From: Siphonodentalium dalli
Lineage: Eukaryota > Mollusca > Scaphopoda > Gadilida > Siphonodentaliidae
DNA length: 64,000 bases
Reading direction: 5' to 3'
NCBI GenBank assembly: GCA_032622095.1
Contig: CP136066.1
Location: 48,266,911-48,330,910 of the forward strand
The position numbers were made by a program, and so were the translations under genes. The notes under the pieces were generated by a model. The model was given only the letters and a program-made list of their open reading frames with translations, ran no database searches and had not been told where the DNA came from. Positions 1-12,097 of the stretch are shown piece after piece. Within the stretch, counting starts at the first letter, position 1; each line of letters starts with the position of its first letter.

Positions 1-83
1 ATGCAATAGTTCGGTCTGTTCTTCAACATTCCAGCTGATCATCATTATTTATGTGTCTAACCGAGAAATTAATATTCCAATGA

Positions 84-1115
<1,032 letters not shown>

Positions 1116-1376
1116 TAACTTTGAGCTCAAATTATGCTATAATTATATAATTAATTAATTAAAGCTAGAGTAAATCAGCAACGATCGATTTTGTATATAT
1201 TTGCTGTACCCGCTTCTACTTACCGTGGTTGCATGCATTGGAACATGACCTGGACGGCAAATTTGTGTATGTTCATATTTCTTTGAATCACCCTATGCAA
1301 ACCACACGATGGCCCTCGAGACTCGACCCACCTGTCGGTTTCATGAATTGGACCTACTGCGCCATTTTTTAATTGG

Positions 1377-1382
1377 AATAAA
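1377..1382 (+). terminator. Poly(A) signal of the actin gene
   Basis: AATAAA lies 262 nt after the actin stop and is followed by a T/G-rich stretch (ttgtttcagctttgtattt). It is the first canonical hexamer downstream, so 1116-1400 is probably the 3' UTR. Confidence 0.7.
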
Positions 1383-1833
1383 TTGTTTCAGCTTTGTATT
1401 TATATATTGAACCACAGTCTCATTGACAGTTTCATTTATAATTTCTAATGTCAAGTCTATAAGGTACATTTTAGTTTTGGAAATTCTCCAGAATGATCAA
1501 AGGCAGTAATCGATCACCTGGTTCGTCACTTTTGAAGAAACACTATAGTACCTATATATAGCCCTTGGAATGTCGAACAGGAACGTAGTGGTGTGTATGT
1601 CTCACCTCCCTCCAATGATGGTCCAATGTTATATAACTTTAAAAATTTAAAAACAATGTATGTATGGTAATTTAAAATCCCAAATATGAATATTGCCAAA
1701 TTTCCAGCCAAGTTACAGGAACGACTGAGTCATTATTTCGTGTGAGAATCCAGATTCAGAATCCGAAATTGATTACGAGGGCGGGGCTAAATCCCCCTAA
1801 TTACGCGGATTATAGATGGTTCTCCGCAAAGAT
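1383..1833. other. Intergenic, nothing recognised
   Basis: AT-rich sequence downstream of actin. No ORF of interest, RNA gene or repeat was recognised. Confidence 0.5.
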
Positions 1834-2164
1834 TAAAGGTACCCAATCACCAGACGCTCCTAAATTACTATTTCTTTGGCTTCGGGGGTAAAAATATTTG
1901 ATTCGAGCCGAGGAACCCACCCATCAAAGCTCAGAGTGATTAGATATCGATGTTTGAAGTTTGCTATTTCTATTATTGTGGACCAGAAGCACGTAGTCAA
2001 AAGGACGAAGATGCGGATGAAGATGGATAACTCTAAAATCAAGTGGTAATAATATCCACTCTGAGTTTTGATGGGCGGGTTCCTCGACTAGAATCAAATA
2101 TTTGTTATCCCCGAAGCCAAAAAAATAGTAGTTTAGGAGCGTATGATCGGATTGAGTACCTTTA
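1834..2164. mobile_element. MITE, AAGGTACTC family (copy 1)
   Basis: Starts TAAAGGTACCCAATC and ends GGATTGAGTACCTTTA, so the ends are inverted repeats abutting TA on both sides. The interior has the family segments 'ttactatttctttggcttcgg' and 'gattcgagccgaggaaccca', in both orientations. Related copies are at 4963, 7876, 40966 and 56637. It has no coding capacity. A TA target would suit a Tc1/mariner-type mobiliser, but that is inference. Confidence 0.75.
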
Positions 2165-2480
2165 ATAGATCACAGACATACATTCGCAAATATAAGCACC
2201 AAATGTAGCGCCACACGATTTAATTCCTCGTTGCATTGAATAAGAACGCGTATGAAATTGGTGGAAATTGACTCTAAACATATTTTTATCAGTATTTTTG
2301 CCACTCCCCTCCCTATCCCTGACTCAGGCGGCGCCACTTTTGATAACTTTAAGCCACACAATTAGACTCATTATGGAGATGAATATATATAAAATTTGTG
2401 GAAATCGGCGACGAAAGAAATTCGTATCCAATTTAGTGCCCCCCTCCCCATCTCACACAAACTCACTCACTTAAAATGGA
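2165..2480. repeat. Degenerate repeat, 'ggcgccactttt' family
   Basis: Contains phrases such as 'ggtggaaatcggcg', 'aggcggcgccacttttga' and 'aaccacacgattagactc' in degenerate form. The same phrases recur many times in the array at 33.97-35.86 kb, so this is a short dispersed piece of that family. Confidence 0.6.
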
Positions 2481-2504
2481 AATCACTCCGGTAAGGTGCT
2501 CCAT

Positions 2505-2675
2505 TACTTATAATAAATGTATAAGAATGACGTTTTGTGGTGTCATTGGATGTACAATTTATGAGAATACGTGTAACACTTTGAGCAAGAGTATTCTCCA
2601 TTCCCACCAAATGTCAACATCAGAAGGTTTCACATCACTTTAACCTAGGTAAGGCCGGGTAACCCTGCTAGTATC
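2505..2675 (-). repeat. Interspersed repeat, 'ctagcagggtt' family (reverse orientation)
   Basis: Reads in reverse as a start 'actagcagggttacccgg', then 'ttaaagtgatgtgaaacctt' and 'acacgtattctcataaattg'. This matches the two forward copies at 31922 and 32966. No coding sequence. Confidence 0.65.
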
Positions 2676-2759
2676 TCATATCCACTAAGAAAATATTTCA
2701 ATGTTGTATTTGTAGATCTTGAGTGGCTATTCGGCTATGGTGTGACAAACAGGGATACA

Positions 2760-3198
2760 GGGAGTGACATGGTCAATATGTATACAAGGATTGACCATGA
2801 TCATGTATGAATGTTTTGAATAGGTACACACGGGGTGACTCTATGGCCATACGTCGGGTAAAGGAGTATACCAGGTGCCATGGGCGAGGGTATGTGTATG
2901 AAGCGAGTGGCTATATGGTCAATGGTGAGGCACACATGTACACCCGGCGTGACTCTATGGGCATTGTTGTGGTGTTGATGTATATATTGATTGTCTATTT
3001 GACCATGTGTGTGGAGAATATGTATACAGGGGATAACCTTATGGCCAATGGTGAGATGAATGGGTATACAAGGAGTGACTATATGGTTATGGGTCATGTT
3101 TAGGAGTATACCCGTGTGCCTGCATTGTGACTCATGGCTGTATGGTCATCAGTGGTCATGTGTCAGGTTCACGTGTATACAGTAGGTCAATATGTGAT
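2760..3198 (+). repeat. Degenerate tandem repeat (gtatacagggtgactatatgg type)
   Basis: Irregular reiterations of 'tatacaggg..tgactatatggtcat' with a period of roughly 50 bp. The complement of the same pattern occupies 5888-6570, so the two arrays face each other across the element at 3203-5777. The open frames here run on both strands, as expected of a repeat, and are not genes. Confidence 0.65.
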
Positions 3199-3644
3199 AA
3201 TAGAGACCTTTCGCAAAACTCACGTTTACGATTACGGATACGGATAGGGTACTACGTCACCAACCTTTGTGTACTTTCTAATCGTTCTCGTATTTTACTA
3301 TCCGTAATAACGGTTACGATTTCATGGTTTCTAATAAGCTCAAATAACACCTGAAATTTATTTTCTGCAATATATCACTTTACTCCGTTCGAGACTGTAT
3401 ATGTATATCATGTAAACCATCCAGTTGTATTGAGCTACGACCTCGATATGCTGTTTAGATTGCCAATCACTGTACTCGTCGTCGTGAATCACGAGCTTCC
3501 CGCGAAATAAGATCGCTATTCACAACGGATAGCCATCGCTGGCTGCGACAGAAAACTTTACAGTAAGAGGAGTGCACAATGAAACCAGTCCCCAACAATA
3601 CAGTATATAGTGTGCGATGCACGAGGAGCTTTGAGTGATTATTA

Positions 3645-4442
3645 CACTCTTATAACGAATGTGTAGAAACGATTACACATCAAATGTGTAAACCCGGTTA
3701 ATACACATAGCAATGTGTAGATTTACATACAAATACATGGACCAAGGGCGTTCTACACATAATGTGTATATTTTGTTACACATAATTGTGTAAGAACGTA
3801 GAGCATGCGCATTGCGGTGCCTTCAGTTTCATAGTCTGCTACATGACGGCCATATTGTTCGAGTATATTTTTTGGAATACAATCTACAGCGATCGCAGAC
3901 AAGTAATGTAAGTTCAGAATTCCGACTTGTGGGTATAGTATTAATAATATATGAGGATGTATTTGTTAAAACTTTTATGGCGATTACTGCCCTTAGACTC
4001 TTGTTATGATTCTTGTAATAATACTAATATTATGCAATCACGCCACGACCCTGGTTTGTTAATTTAAAACAAAACCTCACACAGTACAGAACAAAATACT
4101 ACATACCACTGCACGCCATGAAAGATTTAACATATAAATCTGCATATATCTTTAATACTATACCCAAAGGTCGGACAACTGAACTTACATTTATTGTCTA
4201 CGAACGTTGTGTGTAGGAACCTACACAAAATGTGTAAGGGATATGTGTAGATTTTATGCACACAGTTTGTATAAATGTGTAGAAATTTACCCATTTATGT
4301 GTAAAAATTGTTACACAATTTGTGTACGAGTATGAAACTACACATATACTACACAAATATGTTTAAGATCAAAATTGAATAATGATTGTGTAGCAGAGCT
4401 ACACATTTTGTGTAGAAAGCCTACACATTAGTCATAAGAGTG
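3645..4442. mobile_element. MITE built of TGTGTA/TACACA palindromes, nested
   Basis: The ends are CACTCTTATAACGAATGTGT on the left and, reverse-complemented, CACTCTTATGACTAATGTGT on the right, each bordered by TA (3643-3644, 4443-4444). The two end zones carry more than 20 TGTGTA motifs in both orientations, mostly as short palindromes such as ctacacattttgtgtag. The middle (about 3800-4190) has few. No ORF. It lies inside the larger element at 3203-5777. Confidence 0.75.
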
Positions 4443-4962
4443 TATGTGCAAGATAGTCACAATATATAGTGAAATTCAACAATTATTTACTCCAACAACC
4501 CATGGTGGTGTCCTAACGTTATAGAATGCCTCAGGAGAGCCTAAATACTGGCATAACCCAATTAATGAATAGTGAAAGATTTTTGTGTTCTCTTGCCCTT
4601 TCCCGAATTGAATAGTTCATTCAATTTAATAATATTCGGTTTTCGGTAGAAGTTGGGTTTTATATATCTCTCTCGTAGAGTCTGTAATGCAGGGCATTTT
4701 AAAATTACAGGGAATTCATAACCTATTTTTAAATTACATGGAATTCATAACCGAGTTCTAAGTTACATAAAGTACACTGTCTGAGTAATCTGAACCTACC
4801 CTGGATCCCGATTCAACTGGTAAGTAGTGATTTCTGCTCCTGAACCGTAACTAAAAGAATATTTGGCACACTCACCGACATCACCAGAGCTCAGCAGTCT
4901 CTGTCAGGTTTGTTCTTTGCATTTAATTTTAATTAAAAAAACACGCACAAATGCGGCATTTG

Positions 4963-5190
4963 AAGGTACTCAATCCGATTAGATGTCCCCATATCATCAG
5001 ATTCCAACAACAATTTTTTTTTTAAATGCCGCTTCTGTTATCAGAATCGCGTAATTGCTCACAATTAATGCTAACCATGCACAGTCAACTATATTATAAA
5101 ATTGCCCAAAACCTGTTATTTATCAACATTTTGTTCAACGAAATTTTGCCGGTTTGTCAAATATCTGACAAAAAAGCAACTTGATGCACA
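4963..5190 (+). mobile_element. MITE, AAGGTACTC family, truncated copy
   Basis: Matches the left half of the longer copy at 56637-57092 read in reverse: aaggtactcaatccgatt, ccccatatcatcagatt, then ttgttcaacgaaattttgcc and tttgtcaaatatctgac. The second half and right terminus are missing. 5191-5650 beyond it holds nothing recognised. Confidence 0.75.
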
Positions 5191-5887
5191 TCGCTTCTAC
5201 CGTGTCGACTTTGTTTCGATTTGGTAGTAACAACTCACAAGTGATGCACACCAGCGAGCTCACAACCTTATGTCAGATTTCCTAAACCCAAAGAGGTGAA
5301 GCCGAAATCGCATTGAAATCAACTCGCGGACTTGAAGGGGCTTGTACGATGGCGTCGTGGTTGATGTGAGGTCCAAATTCAGGAACCCCTCTTCCCCATC
5401 AGCATAACGTCTATCTGGTTATCCATGCTAATAACGAACTGAATTTCCACCACATATATGACCTGGCATTTATACCTGTATTGCCACAATATATCACGAG
5501 AATCCCGAGTCGTACGTTGTGACTGGTCGAATTATTGACAATATTAACAATATTATCGCATTGTTGCAAATGAGACGATAAGTGAAGTATTAAGGGACTG
5601 TGTACCAAACACACGCTTTGAGTTGTAAAAGTGGTACGAAATAATGATCGTACGTGTTCGTCAAAACTCTTACGCGTAATCGTTTTGCGAAAGGACTTTT
5701 TGGCCATACGGATAGACTTACGACTACGAATAGCTATCCGTATTCGTAATCGTAAACGTGAGGATGCGAAAGGTCTCTAATGGGTGGCTATCACATTCCA
5801 CGTTTAACGTTTCCCCCATGTACATAAACACCATCAAGATGGAGAACTCTTTGTCATGATCTCTGTTGATTAACATATCCTTGAGTT

Positions 5888-6570
5888 ATTGTGGAAAGCG
5901 ATAGCCACCCAAGGTACACATGTACAACCCTCCCATTACCTCAGTCACTCCATATATACATAAACACCACACAAATGACAACATAGTCACCCACTTTATA
6001 CACGTACACCTGACCATACAGCCATCCTTGGTTATACCCGTACATACCACAAATGACGATACTGTCACGAGTCACCATGCATGAACAACAGGTATACCCC
6101 TACACCGACACATGACCATATAGTCACCCTATGTATACATATTCGCCACATTCACGATCATACAATCACTCATTGTATACCTATTCACCTAACCATGAAC
6201 CATACAACCTCTACATGTATACATATTCGCCATACTCATGACCATAGAGTCAATCCAGGTATACATATACACCTCACCAATGGTGAGCCCTTCGGAAGTT
6301 CCAGATATACCAATACCCGCACATACGACCACTCATAAGTTCCATACTTGCATATGCATGACAATTCAGCAGCTCACTGTATACTCATACACGCCATCCA
6401 TGACCATACATCTGCTTCCAATACACCACCAATGATAATACATCCACAACATATATAAATATAAGTCCCACCCGTTACCAAAAGGGCACTCCATATAAAC
6501 CAACACATCTTTCATGTCCATATACTAACTCCCTGTATACCTATTATCCTCACCTATGATCATAGAGTAA
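5888..6570 (-). repeat. Degenerate tandem repeat, inverted partner of 2760-3198
   Basis: Reiterates 'gtatacatattcgcc..catgaccatagagtca', the complement of the pattern at 2760-3198. The open frames are repeat translations. Confidence 0.6.
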
Positions 6571-7149
6571 CCCAATGACTGCCATCTTGGCATGCACCCT
6601 GTATCCAGTTGATCAATGTTTATCATAATGGGACAGAATAGCAACATATTATGGTTCATCTCAGTTCCGTCTCAAAGTTCTGCCCATTTCCTTTCAATAA
6701 TATGGCCAGAAAACCACAAAAGGGGTTCTCCGCACTGCAACTTTAAAATGAATTTGTCATGCCCCATACGGAACTGGGACAAACATAATAGAACGTAGTT
6801 GTCAGTTAATTAATTAACACGCACAATAACCAATGTGATACCTTTTCGGATAACGCTGAGAATAATGTTCGGGATATATGTAAAAAAAATAACTTTTTAC
6901 AAATTTGGTTGCAATTTTGGAAGCCAACTTGAGCAATTTGGTCTATAAGCACCAGAACATGACACATTTAAGGTAGACCAAAACAATAAACACCTTTGAT
7001 ACCAAAGATGGTTGCATTTTACTTGAAAAAATGGTCCAACCCTGAAAAGTGAATTTTTGCCGATATTTATGTCAAGTTTGTGAGAGAAAAATCTAATATT
7101 TTTGGTGATGTCAGTGGTGACAACAGTAAAATGATCCATGGTGCATCAG
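6571..7149. other. Intergenic, nothing firm
   Basis: AT-rich sequence with no convincing coding frame. The right part (from about 6980) grades into the 'ggcggccatttt' repeat family. Confidence 0.4.
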
Positions 7150-7830
7150 ACATGTCAGTATTCAATATATAGAATACAGAATGGCCAATTTTATACGCCA
7201 ACCACAAATTGTAAGCGATTTCAGGGCAACCTGGGGCAATATTTACCATTTTCCAAAATATTTTGGCGGCCATTTTGAGCCAAAGTAAGAATTTTGGTTC
7301 CGGCGAGTTGGAATATTCATAGGTAATGATATGCATCACTTACATTACAATGTTCTGTTCATTTCTTGTTGAAATATGACTAGAATCCAAATGTGATTTT
7401 TATTGGTGAAATTTTATATCGCATTCTGTAAAATCGAATTGTTGAGGGTTCGGAAGGGGCTAGGACCCCAATAATTCCACATTTAATTGCTCCAATGGTC
7501 AGTTAATATACCAAACACAAAATAAAGTCATATTACACAACCAGTTCCAAACAGCATGAACTGATCTAGAAGATATTTGTGAAAAAACGTCATATTTTCA
7601 ACTTCCGGCGGCCATTTTGGCGGCCATCTTGGATGGTGAGTTTCAATTTTGGCCCAGACAAGTGTCATTATGTGTTAGCTTCACGAAAATATATACATTT
7701 GTATACATTTTACTATATTTTCCCGCTATAATTTGCATAAAACTGACTTAGGGTCTGGTCTGAAAAAACTGCGGCCATGGTGGACGCCATCTTGTCTGGA
7801 GTCTACACGGCCACTTTTTTTTCTCTTGTT
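7150..7830 (+). repeat. Interspersed repeat, 'ggcggccattttg' family
   Basis: Shares long similarity with 63040-63470 on the opposite strand: tttaccattttcc, ggcggccattttgagccaaa, attcataggtaatgatatgc, gaaatatgactagaatcc and gggttcggaaggggct. Weaker similarity is found at 47230-47672. Non-coding; origin unknown. Confidence 0.7.
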
Positions 7831-7875
7831 AACATTGCTTAAAAGTTGAAGGACATAATAAGGAACAAAATGAGT

Positions 7876-8350
7876 TAAAGGTACTCAACCCGTAACGAGG
7901 GTCCCCATCTCAACAGATTCCAACAACAACAATCCGATCAGAGGGTCCTATATTACTATTTCTTTGGCTTTGGGGGTAAAAAATATTTGATTCGAGTCGA
8001 GGAACCCATCAAACAAAGCTCAGAGTTATTAGATATTGATTTTTCACATTTGTTATGTTCTCGAGATGAGTACTAGTAACTGCCGTAATCTGCTCTGGAT
8101 GTGTACTCCAAATCTATTCAAACAGACAAGGATGAATAACTCTAAAATCAAGTGGTAATTTTAACGCAATTTTGACTGAGTTCTGGGCCAGATAGTATTC
8201 CCGATAATGAAAAATAATAGATTTCTAAAATCGATATCTAACAAATCTGAGCTTTGATGGGTGACTTCCTCGACTCGAATCAAATATTTTTGAACCCCGA
8301 AGCCATTGAAATAGTAATTGAGAGGAGTTTTATCGGGTTGAGTACCTTTA
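7876..8350. mobile_element. MITE, AAGGTACTC family, full copy
   Basis: Starts TAAAGGTACTCAACCCG and ends CGGGTTGAGTACCTTTA, so it has inverted ends with TA. Internal blocks 'tttggctttgggggtaaaaa' and 'gattcgagtcgaggaaccc' recur in inverted form near the right end. Length is 475 bp. No ORF. Confidence 0.85.
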
Positions 8351-9403
8351 AGTCCCAGGGTGCAAGGGTACCCCTATTAGCTCTCGGGATAATACCATAG
8401 CCACAGTCAATTAAGCCACATAACTAGGTGTCCACTTTCAAACAACAGTTATCAAATTATCAGATATTATTATATTATACAATGATGTCCTGGGTGTATG
8501 CATAAATAACATTTCTATGCAACATTTGCAAAATGATGTTGAGTTAAGATTTTTCAAAATCCAACGGGTTAACCTTTATTGCTGGCACTTTGTTAATCTC
8601 GGTTTATCTTGAATACGGTTATGCCCACCATAGTAAATAATTTAACACAGATTGGTGTTTGAAAACTGCTATATGTATTTATTTAATAAGAAGGAAATTT
8701 TTAAAATAAAACATCAGTAAAATTGAGTTGATATAGGTTACAAACAACTAAATCCACATAGTTATGCTCCTTGGATTTATGTTCAGAAACTCCAATCAGA
8801 TAGAAACTAGTCCTATCAGCTGGTTGGTACAAAAAAAAAAAAAAAAAAACTATTGGAAACTATGAACGGGAATTTGAATTTGAAAACGACCGCACCTCTC
8901 GGGTTCATATGATGAATCTATCAGACTTGAGACTTCATGTCAAGTATGATATGTTGCTGAACATATATGTCCGTCGCTTTCGATACAAACGTTAAAGTTG
9001 TAGGCTGTAGCATGAGGAAAATATTAGTTGTTTGTAACCTACTAAATTGACTGAATTCATTCATACTCAAGTGCTCGACCATTTCCGCTGGAATAGCCTT
9101 TCCTATATATAAACATACATGTTCATGTAAGGCCACACCGCGCGGTCCTGGCGATGAGGTGATCAAGGTGAATCGTTGTCAAATAGCATCGCAAACCATG
9201 CGCGATTTCAAACTTAATACAAATTGCCTAACGACTGAATATTATAAATTATATATTTAGTCAATCTCTCGAACAAATCCATAAAAAATTGTTACCTTAC
9301 ATGAGACATGGATCGTTGTTAATCGCGTGATTTGAATAGTAGTGGTCTATTCCAGCGGAAATTACGGAGCCGTTAAAGTGTGTGTGATGTGAGGGTGGGC
9401 CGC
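8351..9403. other. Intergenic region 3' of the PAN-WSC gene
   Basis: Contains an 18-20 nt poly-A run at about 8829-8849. On the - strand an AATAAA (TTTATT on +) occurs near 8669, about 730 nt after the stop of the PAN-WSC gene. That is a possible but distant poly(A) signal. Nothing else recognised. Confidence 0.4.
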
Positions 9404-9570
9404 TCACACGCCTGTCTGGAACACTGACACAGCCCAGCCTCCTCCACACTTCTGGTTCCCGTCTCCTGGGCAAACAAAGTCACATGATGATTCAGGAAGG
9501 CGTCCATATCTACCATAGCTCATTCCACAGAAACACTGCTTCCCGATCTGCACGCCAGCATAAGGATATC
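9404..9570 (-). CDS. PAN-WSC secreted protein, exon 3 (C-terminal half of WSC domain)
   Basis: Follows an acceptor (gtaatttttcag in - orientation) and encodes residues 135-189 of the predicted protein, then a TGA stop. It carries the second half of a WSC domain: YPYAGVQIGKQCFCGMSYG, then SSCDFVCPGD and NQKCGGGWAVSVF, with the conserved cysteines of the fold. WSC modules are small disulfide-rich domains that bind polysaccharide in yeast stress sensors, fungal glucanases and animal polycystin-1/kremen-like proteins. Entry is phase 1; the split Gly codon is completed by exon 2. The protein ends 5 residues after the last conserved strand, with no transmembrane segment or GPI signal, so it is predicted to be secreted. 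Confidence 0.88.
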
Positions 9571-9790
9571 CTGAAAAATTACCATAATAAATTAGAATGT
9601 GTTCTCCCACATTAAAGCAATGAAATGAAAATTCATACTGAGCCAGTGTCTTAGTAAATCTGATATATACATACATGAAGACGATAGTTTTCATTTCCGA
9701 ATAACGTACGATGTTTCTCCTCGAGTACGATGTGAATGGCAATTTAAAAGAAATAGTCATTGCGTCTCACGAGAGGAGATATATATTTAA

Positions 9791-10245
9791 CCCTTTACCC
9801 AACAAAACGGCCAAAAACGCCCAAATAAAGCTTCAACAGCCTAAAATATCTTCGGTCTGTCTCAATAACACCATACAAATATGGATATCATTGGAACCGG
9901 TTCATTGACCACATTGTGATGGTTACAGTTATGCCCTGTGCCAATGCATTCTCTTATATATGCGAGTCGACAATAGGTCGCCTCGCATATATAAGAGAAT
10001 ACATTGGCCAAAACAAAATATTTTTTTAACACTTTTTACCATTTTTTCTTTCATTCTTTAACAATTTTATAATTTTTTCTTACATTTTTTAACAATTTTT
10101 ATAATATTTTTCTACATTCTTTGACAATTTTATCATTTTTAATATGTTAAGCCAATGCATTCTCTTATATATGCCAGGCGACCTATGGTCGACTCGCATA
10201 TATAAGAGAATGCATTGGCACAGGGCCGTTATGTTGGGTAAAGGG
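9791..10245. mobile_element. piggyBac-like MITE with twin hairpins (copy 1)
   Basis: Begins CCCTTTACCCAACAAAACGG and ends with its inverted form (ttgggtaaaggg). TTAA is present on both sides (9787-9790, 10246-10249), the target hallmark of piggyBac transposons. The interior contains two long hairpins (about 9937-10005 and 10150-10220) in opposite orientation, built on ccaatgcattctcttatata/tgcgag, separated by AT-rich 'tttttaacaattttataatt' repeats. Length 455 bp with no ORF: non-autonomous. Confidence 0.88.
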
Positions 10246-10249
10246 TTAA

Positions 10250-11243
10250 CAGGGCTGCAACGATGCAAGACAAGTTATCTTTCGATTTCTATCGTACAGA
10301 TAGGGTGCCCGCGTAAACAAAAACCGCAGTACTGAAACAGGGACGCCGGCGTCACACCGGCTGTCCTTGCCGTCGATTCCAGAGCTAGCGGAATTAGGTA
10401 CGTTGATGTCATCCCGGCGTTCATGCCAGGCTGCCAGCGACTTTTTGGTGGAGATGGACACACTTCCACCAAGGAAACCGGAATACAATCACATCTCGGT
10501 GTCCTCCATCTCCACCACCATCACCAACAACAACAGCGAGTCCACAAACAGATGTGGATCTGGCTGCTGTAATATGACTTATGAGCGAGCTGGTGGCTGC
10601 TTCTAACATCCAAAGCAAAGAAATATATCTGTCGTTGGATCTCCTAAAGAAAATCCACCAACGCCACCAGCTCCTGAACAAAAACAACTACTACACTACC
10701 AGAATAATGGCAAAAGCCAAAAAGGTAAAATTAAAAGAAATTATCACAATGTCTAGATCATTATCCACCCTTTCATGACCCCATCACAACATACCCACCA
10801 AAACCTTTAAAAACCTCATGGCAGTCCCGGGAGCCTCCATAAAACCACAAATAAAGAAGAACTCTCATACAAATTCTCGATCACATCAAATATCCTGGGG
10901 GCAAGTCATGGCTACATTCAAATGGTATTCTGGAAATGACAAAACAGTTATTCTTAGAATGGTCCTCAGATCTGACCTTGTCGGTTTACAGTCAAATATA
11001 TTCCTACTCAAACAGCAGTTATGATTTCGTAGCTGCATTGGACGGTCTGTACTATATATTACACATTTTATTATTAGTTTCCTCATATACTATGTATGAC
11101 GTACCATATTACTCTTTTCGATTCTACAAATGTTCGATTTGGATGACAATAACTATACTCTAAATTACGATTGGGGTCCATTCTTTCGATGAACCGTGGT
11201 GTACAGAGTGTAATTATTGATAATCACCACACGGATTATAGAC
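10250..11243. other. Intron 2 sequence with a GC-richer block, unrecognised
   Basis: 10310-10600 is clearly GC-richer than its surroundings and has short open frames on both strands (for example SIPELAELGTLMSSRRSC on +). No domain, splice context or homologous family was recognised. It could be a decayed retroelement or gene fragment. 10700-11240 shows nothing. Confidence 0.3.
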
Positions 11244-11247
11244 TTAA

Positions 11248-11619
11248 CCCTTTACCCAACAGAACGGCCCTGTGCCAATGCATTCTCTTATATATGCGAG
11301 TCGACCATAGGTCGCCTCGCATATATAAGAGAATGCATTGGCTTAAAATTGTCAAAGAATGTAGAAAAATATTTTAAAATTGTTAAAAAATTATAACATT
11401 GTTAAAGAATGTAAGGCCAATGCATTCTCTTATATATGCGAGGCGACCTATGGTCGACTCGCATATATAAGAGAATGCATTGGCACAGGGCATAACTGTA
11501 ACCATCACAATGTGGTCAATGATATCCATATTTGTATGGTGTTATTGAGACAGACCGAAGATATTTTAGGCTGTTGAAGCTTTATTTGGGCGTTTTTGGC
11601 CGTTTTGTTGGGTAAAGGG
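11248..11619. mobile_element. piggyBac-like MITE with twin hairpins (copy 2, reverse)
   Basis: TTAA at 11244-11247 and 11620-11623. Ends are CCCTTTACCCAACAGAACGG and ttttgttgggtaaaggg. Same hairpin pair as copy 1 but in the opposite orientation and with a shorter spacer (372 bp total). Sits in intron 2 of the PAN-WSC gene. Confidence 0.88.
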
Positions 11620-11796
11620 TTAATGTGAACCTTATTTGGTGGGAATACAGAGAATATATAAACCGAATTTGATAATCAAACAAGACTAAATTAAAAGCCA
11701 CCGCTACCCCTGTGTGAGTACTTTAGCTTTGGTTCGTTAATTTCGCTAGTGTATGGTCGTATTAAATATTTAGCACCACTAATACGTATACAAAAA

Positions 11797-11876
11797 AACC
11801 ATAGTCAGAAATGGTAACACCACCAAGATCATATCATTAGCCACAAATATAAATTATAATATAAAATATATTGGCT
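11797..11876 (-). repeat. About 75-bp dispersed repeat (aatatgatcttggtggcgtt family)
   Basis: Reverse-strand copy of a short sequence also present at 21318, 49475 and 59140: ggctaatgatatgatcttgg, then gttaccatttctgactatgg and gttttt. The four copies are much better conserved than typical old repeats here. Confidence 0.75.
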
Positions 11877-11959
11877 ACATGAATTCACCGCCTCAGAATT
11901 CCGTTAAAACAACTAATCCTTCAAATTATTACGATCGTCTCTTCCTTGGAGTTACTCAC

Positions 11960-12097
11960 CTTGAGTTGCACAAAGGTTGATGCAGAAAGCATGTGAGTTC
12001 TGATTTGCGATGACAAATATTCCGCACAGGTCCCGGTCCCAATCATCTTTGAAACACCCCATGTATTCTCCTCTGTCCCTGTCATCTTCCTGTAGTT
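11960..12097 (-). CDS. PAN-WSC secreted protein, exon 2 (N-terminal half of WSC domain)
   Basis: A 138-nt symmetric 1-1 exon with a clean acceptor (gttcatccacag) and donor (gtgagt). It encodes residues 89-134: an acidic linker (LQEDDRDRG) followed by the start of a WSC domain, YMGCFKDDWDRDLCG, and then AFCINLCATQ. The opening tyrosine-x-GC(F/Y) and the C-x3-C pair are typical WSC features. The domain is completed by exon 3; joining the phases gives ...CATQ-G-YPYAG..., a natural WSC continuation. The first split codon (G+AA, Glu) is supplied by exon 1. Confidence 0.85.

Larger units (their letters stand above)
3203..5777. mobile_element. TA-flanked terminal-inverted-repeat element, non-coding
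   Basis: The left end GAGACCTTTCGCAAAACTCA and the reverse complement of the right end GAGACCTTTCGCATCCTCAC stay aligned for about 46 bp (both continue into cgtttacgattacg and atacggatag). TA is present on both sides (3201-3202 and 5778-5779). The 2.6-kb interior has no transposase ORF but hosts a nested MITE at 3645-4442 and a fragment of the AAGGTACTC family at 4963. Best read as a non-autonomous DNA transposon; superfamily not determined. Confidence 0.7.

Noticed and set aside
9937-10010. Direct repeats with regular spacing as a CRISPR array
   Set aside because: Only two inverted hairpins per element and AT-rich spacers; eukaryotic MITE structure explains them.
10144-10335. Repeated small peptides containing QCILLYM..DLWSTRIYKRMHW
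   Set aside because: They are translations of the MITE hairpins and recur at every hairpin copy.
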